A DNA stretch of 64,000 nt from positions 363,726 to 427,725 of the forward strand of contig QEAR01000007.1 of the NCBI GenBank assembly GCA_006535965.1, read 5' to 3'. Both the position numbers and the translations under genes were made by a program. The stretch is from Spizellomyces sp. 'palustris'. Its lineage: Eukaryota > Chytridiomycota > Chytridiomycetes > Spizellomycetales > Spizellomycetaceae. Shown here in pieces: positions 44,043 to 55,006 of this stretch. The notes beneath the pieces are model-generated. The model made no database searches. It was not told where the DNA came from and worked only from the letters and a program-made list of their open reading frames with translations. Positions within the stretch are counted from its first letter, which is position 1. Each line of letters begins with the position of its first letter.

Positions 44043-45716
44043 CTATACCTTCAATGATTGCTCAATCGCAGCAAGAGTCTTGTCGAGGTGGTGGTTCTCT
44101 GGATTGATGGCACTGACATTCATCTAATGCGCTGCTCAGCAGAATTCACATGTATACTATCAAATTGGCATGACCTACATGTCCCACTCGGAAGTATTTG
44201 GTAGAGTGCTGAGGATGAAGTCCACCGGCCACAACGATACCATGGGACCCAATCTTCTGCAACAACTCGGGTCCCTTAACAGTTTCTGGGTAGTATACTG
44301 CACTGAGTGTGTTGGCTGCAGCCTCGCGGTTCACTGGAACCTATGACGATCTGTCAAGATACGACCGCGCTGCAAACAGCTAGATGCACAGAAACCTGAG
44401 GGCCATACCAGCTTAAGACCCCACTGTTCAAGGGCATCTTTAACTTTCTTGGAAGCTTCGCGATGCTTCGCGAAGCGAGTGTCCATCCCTTGCGCCACGA
44501 GTTGCTGCAAACTGACTTCAAGAGCCAAAATCAACTGTACTGATGGAGTAGCAAAGTATGACGGTTTGCGTGCCTCGTAGCTCTTCATGATGGGCAGCCA
44601 CTTTTTGAAAGAACCGAAGTACGTGGTGGGCCCAGCCTTACGGTTGGCAGCAACCTCAAGCGCACGTTGGCTGACAACCATGATTGCTAGACCGGGTGGA
44701 GTACCGAGCGCCTTTTGACTGGCAGTCAATACCACGTCAATACCTGATCAAATGTCAGTCGTTCGAAAAGATACAAAGAAGGATGGTGTGCCACATACCC
44801 CACTCCTCTTGCCTGATCTCCTCAGCACCAACAGAGCAAACACCGTCCAAGGCAATGAGGGTCTCTGGAGACTTCTCTTGGACAAGCTTCGCAATGGATT
44901 TGATATCGGCAAATACACCAGTTGAGGTATCCACATGAGTAACCGTAACAAGCTTGTACTTTTTCTGGCTTAAAGCTTCCGCTATTTGCTCAAGGGTTGG
45001 CCGGTCACCGAATGGCGCTCGTACATGGGTGACATTTGCTCCGTAGACGCCAAGGCTTTATGGGATACGTGAGAAAAATCATCAATTCGAACCGGCCTCC
45101 AAGGTCACTATTGCCTACCATTCGCCGAACCAGTCACCAAATACACCCGTATTAACGACAAGAACGTCTTCGCCCGGCTCAACAAGGTTGGCAGCGGTCA
45201 TATCCCAGGTGAGAGTACCTAACGATACCTAGATGAGCTTGGAAATTCGCGTGTGTCAGCAAAGTAAATACAAACCGGATCCGGCAACAATGAAAGGTTG
45301 ACCATTCTACAAACAAACATAAACAATTAATAACATCATCCCAAAGAAGTTCGTGTGTGCCATACATACAGGTGCCAGGAAAACCTTCCTCAATAGCTCC
45401 AACGCACTGCCAAACTTTTCAATGAAGTCAGGGGCCACGTGAGATGTGGCCGGGGTAGCCATCGCACTTGTAACTGCGGTGTCGAATTCGACGGGACCTT
45501 AACAACCCAAAAGATTTAGGAGCTGCCCTGTCTGTGGAAGACAGTTGATGCTGGCTGCTCACCAGGAATCATGCAAAGCTTGTGCGACATGGCTCGGACT
45601 TGCTGCAGAATTAAAAGGCCAGGAATAGCAGATGTCGATGCTGTGCTACGCAAAATAGCGGTAGGTACCCAAGGATGAAGAGTGGATGGGCGAGGAAGGC
45701 GAACCGATCTGAGCAT
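44043..45716 (-). CDS. Alanine-glyoxylate / serine-pyruvate aminotransferase
   Basis: The first ATG at 45716 gives a leader, MLRSVRLPRPSTLHPWVPT, basic and without acidic residues, then a second Met followed by SHKLCMIPG, the usual AGT start. Then PVEFDTAVTSAM, HVDTSTGVFADIKSIAKLVQ, LIALDGVCSVGAEEIRQEEW and DVVLTASQKALGTPPGLAIM. The Lys in SQKAL is the pyridoxal-phosphate lysine. The C-terminus reads GLHPQHSTKYFRVGHVGHMN and ends IEQSLKV at 44043. The enzyme converts glyoxylate + alanine to glycine + pyruvate (or serine + pyruvate) and detoxifies glyoxylate in peroxisomes or mitochondria. The final residues are not a canonical peroxisomal tripeptide, but a GTAAGT just after the stop leaves room for an alternative last exon. 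The leader suggests a mitochondrial form. Confidence 0.88.
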
Positions 45717-45785
45717 GAAACCTTTGGACCAAGATGACTGAGCGGATCGTACCGGCCTCAAACTGAAATAGATCACGTGCTGACT
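45717..45785. promoter_or_regulatory. 69-bp divergent promoter with CACGTG, AGT / BtuF-like
   Basis: The shortest shared promoter in the window. CACGTG occupies 45774-45779, ending six bases before the plus-strand ATG. Both promoters and 5' leaders must fit here or overlap the neighbouring coding sequence. Confidence 0.55.
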
Positions 45786-47167
45786 ATGACTCATCGATCG
45801 CTGCCCAAGCGCACATCATTGTTCGCAGACGATTGCTCGAAGATTTCAACCAAAGCTATCATGTCCCCAGTAACATCCAAAGTTTCTCGAGTGGTGAGCT
45901 TACTACCCTCAGCTACTGAGATGCTATGCATTATTGGTGGTGAGCACTTGCTAGTAGGAAGAAACCACGAGGTTGGGGCAGTAAACAAGAGCGCAAGGCC
46001 TCTTCCAAAGCTGACAATAAATCGCTCTAGGATGACTTCCCTAGCACCATTACGAACAGACCTATTTTGACTGGACAAAAAACTACTTTCACCACATCAG
46101 CTGACGTCGACAAACAAGTTTCGCAGGCATTGGCTGCAGGACAGAGTCTCTACACGCTAGATACAAACCTTCTGGAGGAATTGGAGCCGCAGGTTGTTTT
46201 GACACAGGTAAAAATGTGATATCTAACCTGATTGAAGAAACTAGATGTATGGTCACTTTTCTGTGGACATTTGATCAAAGTCTTTTCTCATTCGGCTTAG
46301 GATCTGTGCAATGTATGTGCGATCGATTTGCAAACAGGTCAGTGTTGGACTAATGCCTTGATTCCACGAACGGATTTCAATTGACGGATAGTAAACCATA
46401 GTGGAGCGCGTTGCTCAAAAGATGAACCCATCACCACTCGTTGTAACCTTGAATCCCGTCAACCTGCAAGATGTGCTGGCGAATATTATGGAGGTCGGGC
46501 GAGCTGTTGGAATGGAGGGAGAGGCGCTGGACGCCAAAAAGTCCTTGGAAAGCAGAGTAACGAATGCCACTTTCCTGGCTCGCTCGTTCCTTGATGGAGC
46601 TCACGGCATACGCAAGCGAGTTGCTTTTATCGAATGGACAGATCCAATTTATCCAGGCGGGCACTGGTAAAGTATTCTGTGGATGTACAGGTTGCATCTC
46701 CATATGCTCATGTCCTATGATGGTTAGGACACCGCAACTCATCGAGATGGCTGGTGGAACTCATCCCGTTGCTCCTGCCACGGAGGAGGCAGGTGCAGGA
46801 CCGTCCCGACGCACGCCAGAACAAATAGTGATAGACAGCAAACCAGAGATTCTCATCATCTGCCCATGTGGACTCAACCTGGAGGACAGTAAAAGGGAAA
46901 CCCGGTTAGCGCAAGAAGAGAATTGGTGGAAAGAGGTCATGAAGACCTGCGGTAAAGTTGCGGTTGTCGATGGGAATCAGGTGGGTGTCCCTACTATGGA
47001 AATTATCGGAACAAAAAAATAAACCCACCCCGTCCCATCGCTTTGCGTAGATGTTTAACCGCCCTGGCCCCCGGCTTGTCGATGCCTTAGAGTGGTTAGT
47101 TGGATTCATATGGGACCGGCCAGATCTCATTCCAGAAGGGTTTCCATGGGAGCAGTGGAAGCAATGA
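45786..47167 (+). CDS. BtuF/FepB-like class III solute-binding-fold protein
   Basis: Starts MTHRSLPKRTSLFADDCSKI at 45786. Recognisable blocks: VVSLLPSATEMLCIIGGEHL and LVGRNHE (intron), DDFPSTITNRPILTG, LYTLDTNLLEELEPQVVLTQ and DLCNVCAIDLQTV, then VAFIEWTDPIYPGGHW, PQLIEMAGGTHPVAP, KPEILIICPCGLNLED and VAVVDGNQ, spliced to MFNRPGPRLVDALEWLVGFI. This is the whole two-lobed fold of class III periplasmic binding proteins for cobalamin and iron-siderophores, including the MFNRPGPRLVDALEWL end. No signal peptide or lipoprotein box is visible, so it is probably cytosolic, where it cannot be feeding an ABC importer. In bacteria such proteins bind B12 or siderophores; in this organism the ligand is unknown. 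Confidence 0.85.
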
Positions 47168-47375
47168 GTTCTTTTGTAGCAACGACGAAAGATCAGAACG
47201 ATGCGCATAGTCAGTAATGGCACAGATCTCTTCGCAAGCCAGAGATCAGAGGTTGTAGACCCCAATCTTAACACAAGATTATATAGCTACAATGTAATTG
47301 GGACCAATTGTGATACTTCAGTGTTGTACATCCCTCAATGACTGCTATCTAGGTGCAAAATTAATAATAACAGGT

Positions 47376-48227
47376 TCATGGCTGCCGCGCATGATGGATG
47401 GTGTTAATGATTACGTGCTTATCTGGATCCTCCTTACTACATTCTCTCCATATCTCGACTACTTCACACCCAGCTTGGTGAAAGGCTCTTTTGACGTTGG
47501 TCATTGTAGTAAAAATTTTGCTGGCTTCCGTTCCTCGTTCCTTGTATGCCCAATAGCATACCTTACAAGTCGATTCTTCCACTCCAGACCGTAACAAGTT
47601 GGCCACGGTTTCCACAAATAAAGGAGCCAGATCGGCAAGCCACGCAGTTTCTGCTGCAATTATTATTGAGGCAGATGTTGGATCATTCGGTTTGCGTTGT
47701 GCGAATACTGGCTGCGACCAGTCCAGAGGTTGGACTCCTGCCGTTCCTCGTCCGACTGATACTGAATTATTCCACCCTCCCTCCCAACGTTCAGACGAGA
47801 TTTCCAAGCTATTTCGTCTGACATTTGATCTCGTCAAATCGCAGACGCTTTCCACGTCTGTGCATAGGACATCACCGCCCAAAGCAGCGACCCCCAGCCC
47901 CCCGATACCAGTTCCACTCCCCAGTTCCACAACTTTCTCTCGCTTCTCCAGCACTCGTCGGCGAAATTCTTGTGCCTCTGAACTCTGTGCGGAATGAATG
48001 AAAGAGAGGAGCGCAACCGAGCCTTCCCAGACTGAAAAGCCAGTAGCTGCTGCAAGTGTGTATGATGGGTCGAATAAATACGGATCGACGAAGTCGTCGT
48101 CGGAATCAGTATCTTCAAGTCTCGAAGCAATAGTCAGGCGGTATGGTGGTATATTGACAGTGTGATAGAGATATTCCTTATCTGAGGTTTTGGCTACAGT
48201 CACGGACCCCTCCATGACATAGAACAA
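47376..48227 (-). CDS. Seven-beta-strand protein methyltransferase, METTL21/EFM family
   Basis: A single exon of 283 aa from ATG at 48227 (MFYVMEGSVTVAKTS) to a stop at 47376. An Met five residues in (MEGSV) is an alternative start. Motifs: FSVWEGSVALLSFIHS near residue 65, then VVELGSGTGIGGLGVAALGG (SAM-binding motif I), VLCTDVESVCDLTRSNVRRN (acidic motif II), QPLDWSQP, IIAAETAWLADLAPLFVET with the place of the D/E-xx-Y/W motif, and HQAGCEVVEIWRECSKED. This is the Methyltransf_16 family, which methylates lysines on elongation factors, chaperones or other proteins. The exact substrate cannot be called. It is intronless, unlike most genes here. Its promoter is shared with MCM10. Confidence 0.85.
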   Translation of the reverse strand: MFYVMEGSVTVAKTSDKEYLYHTVNIPPYRLTIASRLEDTDSDDDFVDPYLFDPSYTLAAATGFSVWEGSVALLSFIHSAQSSEAQEFRRRVLEKREKVVELGSGTGIGGLGVAALGGDVLCTDVESVCDLTRSNVRRNSLEISSERWEGGWNNSVSVGRGTAGVQPLDWSQPVFAQRKPNDPTSASIIIAAETAWLADLAPLFVETVANLLRSGVEESTCKVCYWAYKERGTEASKIFTTMTNVKRAFHQAGCEVVEIWRECSKEDPDKHVIINTIHHARQP

Positions 48228-48388
48228 GGACGCTCAACAATGCTCACTGGGAGCGTAAACGGGAGCGATCCGTCGACGATCACTCGGGCCAGGCTTTCGC
48301 CACGTGACACCTGAGCCCTTTCGGACTTTCGGACGGACATCTCCGCTGCATTGGTGAGATCAAACGAGCAATGTGCAACTGAATACAT
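48228..48388. promoter_or_regulatory. Divergent promoter, methyltransferase / MCM10, with CACGTG
   Basis: 161 bp between opposed starts. CACGTG is at 48301-48306 in the context CCACGTGA, roughly in the middle. Confidence 0.5.
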
Positions 48389-50617
48389 AATGACCTTGAC
48401 AGGGACTTCATACGACGACTTTTCAGATGAGGACCCGCTACTTTGCCTAGCAGAAGAAGTCGAGAATGAAAAGGACACGTCGGAGCGCCGTAGGTCTCCC
48501 ACTCCCTGTGAACAGCGTGGTAAGTACAGCTCTCGCATCACACCCAAAATTGTCTGCAGGTCCTTCCACCAAAGTTAGTTTCTCACGATGCAGAAGATGG
48601 CCAGCTTCTGGAACTCGAAGCTCTGCGTCAACGTCATCAACGGCTCAGACGGCTAAAATTGGAGAATGAAAAGGCCAGGCTAGAGGCTGAAATTCGCCAA
48701 ATGGAAGAGGAGGTCAGCAAGCCGAATATGCAACCTGAGATATCAAAGGAATGTAATAGTATATACGCCAAAACGGAAGCGACTGATGCATCAGGTATGA
48801 AATGCCTCATAATTCTCCTGCACCTACCGACCACATTACTTATAAGACTGGTTTGCAGTCAGGGAAGTCACTACCAAAACCTCCCAGATTATCACCCAAA
48901 CGTCGCTGAAGAGGAAACTGCCCCCTTCAGATTTTTATGGCTCTAAGGGTCTAGAAGCATCGTTCACAGAAAAAATGTCAGATAAAAGGAGTTGCTACCT
49001 GAAGGAAACCGTGATTCAAAATCGTCCAAAGGCAAAGTCATTCGGAAAGTCGTCCTTAGGTGCGATCTGGTTTGTGAATCAATAGATTACAGATATTGGA
49101 TCGTGATTATAACAGGGAATTTTTACAATTGTTCAGATCAAATACCACCTCGCCTGCCGTCGCCCAATATTCGGAGCGTGGGCAAGCAACCTACTGTGAA
49201 TGAGGATTCGGTAGAGGGATACTCGGGTTTACGATTGAGGTTAGTAACCACATGACTCTCAGGAATGTTTTGACTGCGGCCTTTCTCAATCTAATTTCAC
49301 ATAAGAGACCGCCAAGTCTCTGTGACTGATATGCAAACGCGAATGCTGGGACGCCGCATGGTCCCTCTTCATCGTATAATGCAGGATATGAGCGGGGACG
49401 ACATAGCGGGGGACTGGGTGACTATTGGTGCCATTGCCGAGAAATCTTCACCTCGTACCAGCCTGAAAGGCGGTAAATACTGTGTGATCAAATTGACCGA
49501 TCTCGACAAAAGCGTCGTCAACGTGTTTCTATTCAATAAGTCATTCGAGCGTCATTGGAAGGAGCGGGTTGGAAGTGTTGTGGCACTCTTGAACCCGAAG
49601 ATCCTGTTACCCAATGAGGTATGGCGAATCTCAGTGTCTGTTCTATTGAAAGTGGCTGAGTGCTCATAACAGAAAGGGAGACTGGTTGGTTTGAACGTGG
49701 ACAATGAAGACAAGTGGATGAAAATTGGCATGTCTCAGGACATTGGATTTTGCGAGGCGATGAAGAATGAACACGACAGATGCGCACGGGTGCTTAATAT
49801 GTCAGTACGCTGCTGCTTGTTCTCTGAATACGCCAACGCTGAACGCGCCTGTTTTCTTCGTTAGTCGGCGTAGTAAACATTGTGAAGAACATGCAGTCGA
49901 ATTGTTCAAGAGAGCTCGCTTGAAACGGCAGGAGTTCCTTGGAGGGTAAGGCATGCAATTTTCCTTCATTACTTGCACGATCGCAGAACAATGTTAAACG
50001 ATCCTCTAGCAATGCCGTTTTTGCACTAGGGGACCCGAAAGATACCGCCAAAAAGCGCCGGAAAGGAGCGACCGATACATATTTGTTTCCTGGCGGACAG
50101 GCTTTGTCCACTGGCGAGTCGGGCTTGCAAGTGCTGCAAGCATGTAAACCAGGACGGAAGCTGAAGCCTGAAGAGGAGAAAGAGCTGTGAGTCACGGTAT
50201 CAGAGTGAATGCCACCGGTTCAATGACATATTCAATCTAAATGTCTTGATATGTCGGTCCTTATGTCAGAGCGGGTATGTTAGACACACACACTCCAGGT
50301 GCTCGGTATCTCCGAATAGCCAGGCACCTCTTGAAGGGTTCAAAAGGTGTGTTAGAGTCTTCGGCTACATGTACTACGAAAGCTGATTTCGTTGGCTAGA
50401 TCCACCTCCAGATCGCAAAGAGTCGGGTCCAAAAACCATATTCACAGTTGAGGCAATGAGTAGAATGGGATTTGATCCTGTCACGGGACGAGATTTTATA
50501 GCAGCGGCGCCTTCACCTAATAAGCTCGTTCCGGCAATGGCGGATGCACAGGTTGCGATATCTAAACCGAGTAATGATGGGATGGTAGAATTGGAGTTGA
50601 GCAGTGACGAAGATTAG
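48389..50617 (+). CDS. MCM10: Replication factor MCM10
   Basis: Starts MTLTGTSYDDFSDEDPLLCL at 48389. A coiled-coil follows, RQRHQRLRRLKLENEKARLE. The conserved OB-fold and zinc-finger core: SVTDMQTRMLGRRMVPLHRI, WVTIGAIAEKSSPRTSLKGG, YCVIKLTDLDKSVVNVFLFN, FERHWKERVGSVVALLNPKI, then KGRLVGLNVDNEDKWMKIGM and IGFCEAMKNEHDRCARVLN, which holds two cysteines of the zinc finger, spliced toward RRSKHCEEHAVELFKRARLK with the final Cys and His. After a basic region the end is DGMVELELSSDED, stop 50615-50617. MCM10 binds Mcm2-7 and polymerase alpha and starts DNA unwinding at replication origins. Several short introns were placed by frame; those in 48530-49000 are less sure. Confidence 0.93.
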
Positions 50618-50815
50618 CTTCTGTTTTTTTGGTATGTATCTTGTACATAGGGTCATCTTTGGGAATAAGATAGGTCGTTGCATTTTAATTGTATTTTAAC
50701 TTGTAACGAGGATTAATTTCTTCCGGATCTGAAGGATTCAGAGGACACCTGCACAGCTGCAATATATACATACTAACTTAAAAAATGCTATGTACAAATG
50801 ACGACATGGCTGCTT
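50618..50815. other. Convergent gap between MCM10 and TMEM170-like gene
   Basis: About 200 bp of A/T-rich sequence between two stop codons on opposite strands. Nothing further is recognised. Confidence 0.35.
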
Positions 50816-51448
50816 TCACAACGTCGTCAAGCTAAGGTCAGCATCAGCAGAAATGATGACGATTAGAACTTGCACCAGCGCCCACGCCAATGGGATCCAG
50901 GTAGCCATTGCAAAGAACCCGGCATTGTAAACACTCGCGAGAAGGATCCCTGAGTTACCAGGGCTGAGTACGACAGTCCGAGGTTATTCGCCACCGTTTG
51001 CAGTTGATCAAAAACCTACCGACAACAGCACCGGAAGATGCGCCAGCAAACAGCCCAATACCGCCGAAAGTGAGCAGAAGAATAAGGCCAAGTTTACTAC
51101 GGAAGAAGACGAAATATGCCCACAGTCCGGCCACGCCGTAGACAATTGAAAAAAGGATCACCGTCCAGACGAGAGTGAATACAACGATATCTGTAGAAGA
51201 GCGACAATGGCGTGAGGCAGAGTCCGAACCGCCGGAACCGTAGGGTGCATTTACCTCCTTTATACCACAATACCTCACTCGTCATTTGATCAGACTCGGT
51301 TCCTATGACCCACTCCTGTAAATCCGGCCAGGTAGGTGGGCTGCATGGCATTGAGACAATGTTAGCTATCTTCAAATGCGGGCATAGACATGTATACGTA
51401 CACGTAGTCTACGGGAGGTCCAGTGGCTCTGCCGGCAAAGTAATCCAT
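50816..51448 (-). CDS. TMEM170-like small membrane protein
   Basis: First exon MDYFAGRATGPPVDYV (start 51448), then PPTWPDLQEWVIGTESDQMT and SEVLWYKG, then a hydrophobic exon with DIVVFTLVWTVILFSIVYGV and GLILLLTFGGIGLFAGASSG, then a last exon VYNAGFFAMATWIPLAWALV and QVLIVIISADADLSLTTL, stop at 50816. Three to four membrane helices and a Trp-containing lead-in (the SEVLWY motif) fit the TMEM170 family, which in animals influences ER shape and nuclear envelope. Length about 150 aa is right for the family. Evidence beyond topology and the SEVLWY block is modest. Confidence 0.6.
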
Positions 51449-51766
51449 TTTGGCTCATGCAGCAGATTCTAGGACAAACTGGACAGTGTGCAAAACGGTC
51501 GTTTTCAAAATAAATTGTGGTCCCACGGGAACTACAATGGGCCGGGCTATAGAGCACTTCGCATCGCCGTGGTAGTCCTTAAAATATCAGCGTAAGCGGT
51601 ATATCAAGGGTCGGAAGACTGTGACAGCGATCCAAGAGATGGCAAGCCGGAGTTGTACTGAACTCAAGAGTACCGCATAAATTTATTGATTACCAAAGAC
51701 ATGGACCTACCCCGTTTGACTATTAATACACAGACTATATACTATGTCACTTTGAATTCGGTCTTT
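51449..51766. other. Gap between two minus-strand genes
   Basis: About 320 bp between the stop of the SET-domain gene and the start of the TMEM170-like gene. It should hold the latter's promoter. No gene or motif is recognised. Confidence 0.3.
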
Positions 51767-53697
51767 TCATGCATCGATCTCACTTGACAAATCGGTTGGC
51801 TCCGGACTTGGCCAGTGAGCATTTCCCGTTGGGATTTGAGAGGCTATTTCTCGACCAGTTTTTACCAGGTTATTTTCGTCCTCAGAGTCACTTAGGACTG
51901 GCGTTGCGATGATATTGGAAATGTCGGTGGGAAGTGTTGTATCAGGTTGAAAGACAGGTTGGGAAGGTTGACAGCCAACTGTTCCGGGCGTCTGGACAGC
52001 GTCGGTTTCGTTGGTCCCGAGCGATTTTCCCTCACCCTCATTACGATCTACAGTTGCTTCTGACTGTAAATCCTGCCAATGACGTTCAACGGACTTTCCA
52101 TAATTTGCAAATAGCTCTTCACCAGGTTGTATCTCCCTGGTAGTCATGCACAGGACTTGATTGACTTGATGACCTTCCTTAAAGACAATATTGGCCCGTT
52201 TAGGATCTTCATTCATAAAGTGAAATGGACAAAAGATCCGTGGATGGTTCCAGTAGGGCTGCCCTTTTTCGTCGGTGGCATCCAGAACGGTTAGGCGATA
52301 TTGGTGCTATGAATAACAAGAAGGAGATTAGACGAGTTGATTCCGATTGCAAGCATGCGCCACCGCGTTGCGTAACGTACAGCATAATGAGAAGCCAGCC
52401 CAACACCGTCTTTTAACGAATCGAACTCATCCTCTGTCATCGGTACACCAAAATAAAATCCCAAAAACGTCCATGCAGGAAGGAATCGCTTAGCAAATAG
52501 ACCACGGCCCGCGTTCGGTATCTACATCCAGGACCCATGCATTGAATATAACGCAAAAAGAAAGTCCAAGTACTCTGAACATATGCGCCATCTTACAGTG
52601 GACTCCTTCACTTCCACCACCTGATCCAAGGACGTTGGAATGTCATCGTCTTCTGCCGCTTCGAATATCGCATCCAATGCAATGTCATCAACCTTGTGCC
52701 CATTTCGGAGGGTATGAGACTGTTCCATGACTGCTCTAGCTTTGGCGTTCTCCACGTTATTCATAACATCAGCAAAATAGTCTACGGCACATGACAGTCC
52801 GCTTTCGACAGCCTTCGTCTCGGAACTCTCTGTGCGATGCTTTTTGGGCGACTGCTGTTCATCTTCCTTCTCGGCTTCTCGTTTCCGCTTACGTTCAGCA
52901 TCGCTCGGAAGGTCGATTCGCGAAGCCGCATCCTGAACATCTGAAGGCACTGTACTTTCAATTGCCACATTTTTTTTGCATGTCCCTAGGCTTTTGTCTG
53001 TATTGATCGGCGTAGTCTCCCATTCCTTTCGACGTTTGCAGAACAGATAGGGCCAGTCTTTGTGAATCAGCGCATCCATCCACTTATTGTAGGCTTCCAG
53101 CGCAGTTTCCAAGTTTCCGGGCTCGTATGCAAGTTTGAAATGCACATGCTTCTTTCCTTCTGGTATAAAGGATATAAAAAGCTTGTCGCGGTTCTCAGTC
53201 AAGATACCACTTGCGGTGTTTTGCGGCGTCTGTCCATGCCATGAGCGTTAAAGACATGAATGACGAGATCAGCATCAATCAAAGCTTACTTTTCCTCCAA
53301 ACAGCGGGGGAAGTCCCCGTTGTCTAGATATCTCCTTGTCCAGCGCCAAAGCCTTTGGAATTAGTATACCACGGGGTAATGGTTCTCCAGCCAGCCTTAA
53401 CGCCAAAAACATAATATATGTCTGGTTATACCAGCGCGGCTTTTCCTTTATCTTCCCCCCTGACAGGTGCCCATTAGCCAGTTGACGAACGTTGTATTGT
53501 GGTTTGCGAATCTCTTTTCCTTCCGCGAGGAGCTTGCGATTCCTGGTCATGCGCGTTGACGTAGCTGGTACCGACGCTTGACGAGGAACGGGACCCGTAT
53601 TGCCATTTTGTCGCAGCTCCAGAGTTATGCTATTCTCATTAGGTGGAGCGCCCGTCTGTTGGGTCGAATCTGCTGCAGAGCCTGTTGTGGAGACCAT
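51767..53697 (-). CDS. SET-domain protein (PR/SET-like lysine methyltransferase)
   Basis: Starts MVSTTGSAADSTQQTGAPPN at 53697. The N-terminal half is charged, low-complexity, with PLFGGK spliced into KLFISFIPEGKKHVHFKLAY and a helical segment around ALEAYNKWMDALIHKDWPYL. The SET domain begins IPNAGRGLFAKRFLPAWTFL and goes on GFYFGVPMTEDEFDSLKDGV, spliced at a GTACGT donor to HQYRLTVLDATDEKGQPYW and HPRIFCPFHFMNEDPKRANI, then MTTREIQPGEELFANYGKSV. GRGLFA binds SAM, MNEDPKRANI fills the place of the NHxxxPN motif as in PR/SET proteins, and the GEELFANYG end carries the catalytic Tyr. An acidic tail ends at 51767. By family it methylates lysine on histones or other proteins; the target is unknown. 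Confidence 0.75.
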
Positions 53698-53865
53698 TCA
53701 AAATGACCGTTTGGAAGTAGTGTGAAAATGAGGTGACAATTCCCAGCTGTGAAACGCGCTTCTATATTTGGCAACCAAGTTAAAGCCAAGCCGAGGGGGG
53801 CTGTTCACTTTGTCGCATTTCTTCCATCCGCTCTCGTTTTCCTCGCCTTTGAAGGCACTTTCACC

Positions 53866-54664
53866 ATGGCTATAACGGATTATATGTCAAGCACGGCCCA
53901 GCAAGGCTCAAACATGGACCCTGTATGTAATTGTTGGTACAGCACCGCTTGTTTATGCACGGAATTATCTCACAATCTTGTCGCACCAGATGTGCGGCGG
54001 AATGGAACTGACTCGCACCCAACGGTTCTACGGCTTTGGAATATGTTTCGCTCTTGGTTTCGCCATATCTCTCCTCGTACGTCAACGACGTCTTGATTTT
54101 GCAGCGCGGCAAATATTCTAATTCTTCGGCTGCAGTCGTCAATATTGTTGACCTTTGGAGCAATAGCTGGGTTTGCGGTTCTCTATACCACTGGAAACGT
54201 CATCTCCTTGGTATCAACAGGTTTTTTGGTGGGGTTCAAAACACAATTTAAGGCAAGTTGATATACTGTCCTTTATCCCTACGCTCGCCATGTTAATTCT
54301 TCCAGTGTAGAAAATGTTTGATGCAGCGCGGCTAACGGCGAGTATCATTTTCGTTGTGTCGATGGTGGTCACATTGGTTGTTGCGTTCACCGTGAGTGCC
54401 TAATTATCTTCTTTCCCGGTATGGAGCTTCCTAATCATCATTGATGCACACTCTCGTCAAACTAGCTCGAAAACGTTCTATTAACCCTTCTGTGTTGCTT
54501 TATCCAATTCTTGGCTTTGTTCTGGTATTCCCTGAGGTATCTGTCATCGGACCACAAAAGGCAGTTATTGGATTTGAATGTTTCTAATTTCTTGTCCGTG
54601 CAGTTACATTCCATTTGCGCGGGATTTAGCGAAGAAAATGTGTGGGGGACTATTAGGGGCATAG
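53866..54664 (+). CDS. SFT2: SFT2-family Golgi transport protein
   Basis: Starts MAITDYMSSTAQQGSNMD at 53866. The core, in several exons, reads MELTRTQRFYGFGICFALGF, GFAVLYTTGNVISLVSTGF, LVGFKTQFKKMFDAARLTAS, IIFVVSMVVTLVVAF, NVLLTLLCCFIQFLALFWYS and YIPFARDLAKKMCGGLLGA, stop 54662-54664. This is the SFT2/Got1-like pattern: TRTQRFYGF, four membrane helices, QLKxMF between helices 2 and 3, WYSLSYIPFAR after helix 4. Yeast Sft2 assists fusion of endosome-derived vesicles with the Golgi and partners the t-SNARE Sed5. It is the fifth trafficking gene of the window. Confidence 0.88.
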
Positions 54665-55006
54665 ACGAGATAATTCATGTTGGCTTTTGGACCGTGCATT
54701 TCTTCCGTCTTCCTGTCAATCATTCAATCAATCAGTATCACTTGCATGTACGCAGTTTTGTAAATGGGCGATGCATTAGTACCCTGAGGTTTGGGTTGAA
54801 AGTAGGGCGCATTCAGGGAAGCGCTTGGACTTGATGTTCTAGGATTGAAGGTGTAGATTCGCTGAGTTGATCCCGTCATAGTTCAATAATACACATACTG
54901 TACTGTATTCATTTGTACATTACGACCTCCCGTCACCACTCCAAAATACAGCTTTCTCGAATTAAACAATAAAGACTACATACTAACTCTCATAAGAATT
55001 CCATAA
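54665..55006. other. Convergent gap between SFT2 and chitin synthase
   Basis: About 340 bp between two stop codons on opposite strands, A/T-rich after 54880. It must hold both 3' ends. No gene is recognised. Confidence 0.35.
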
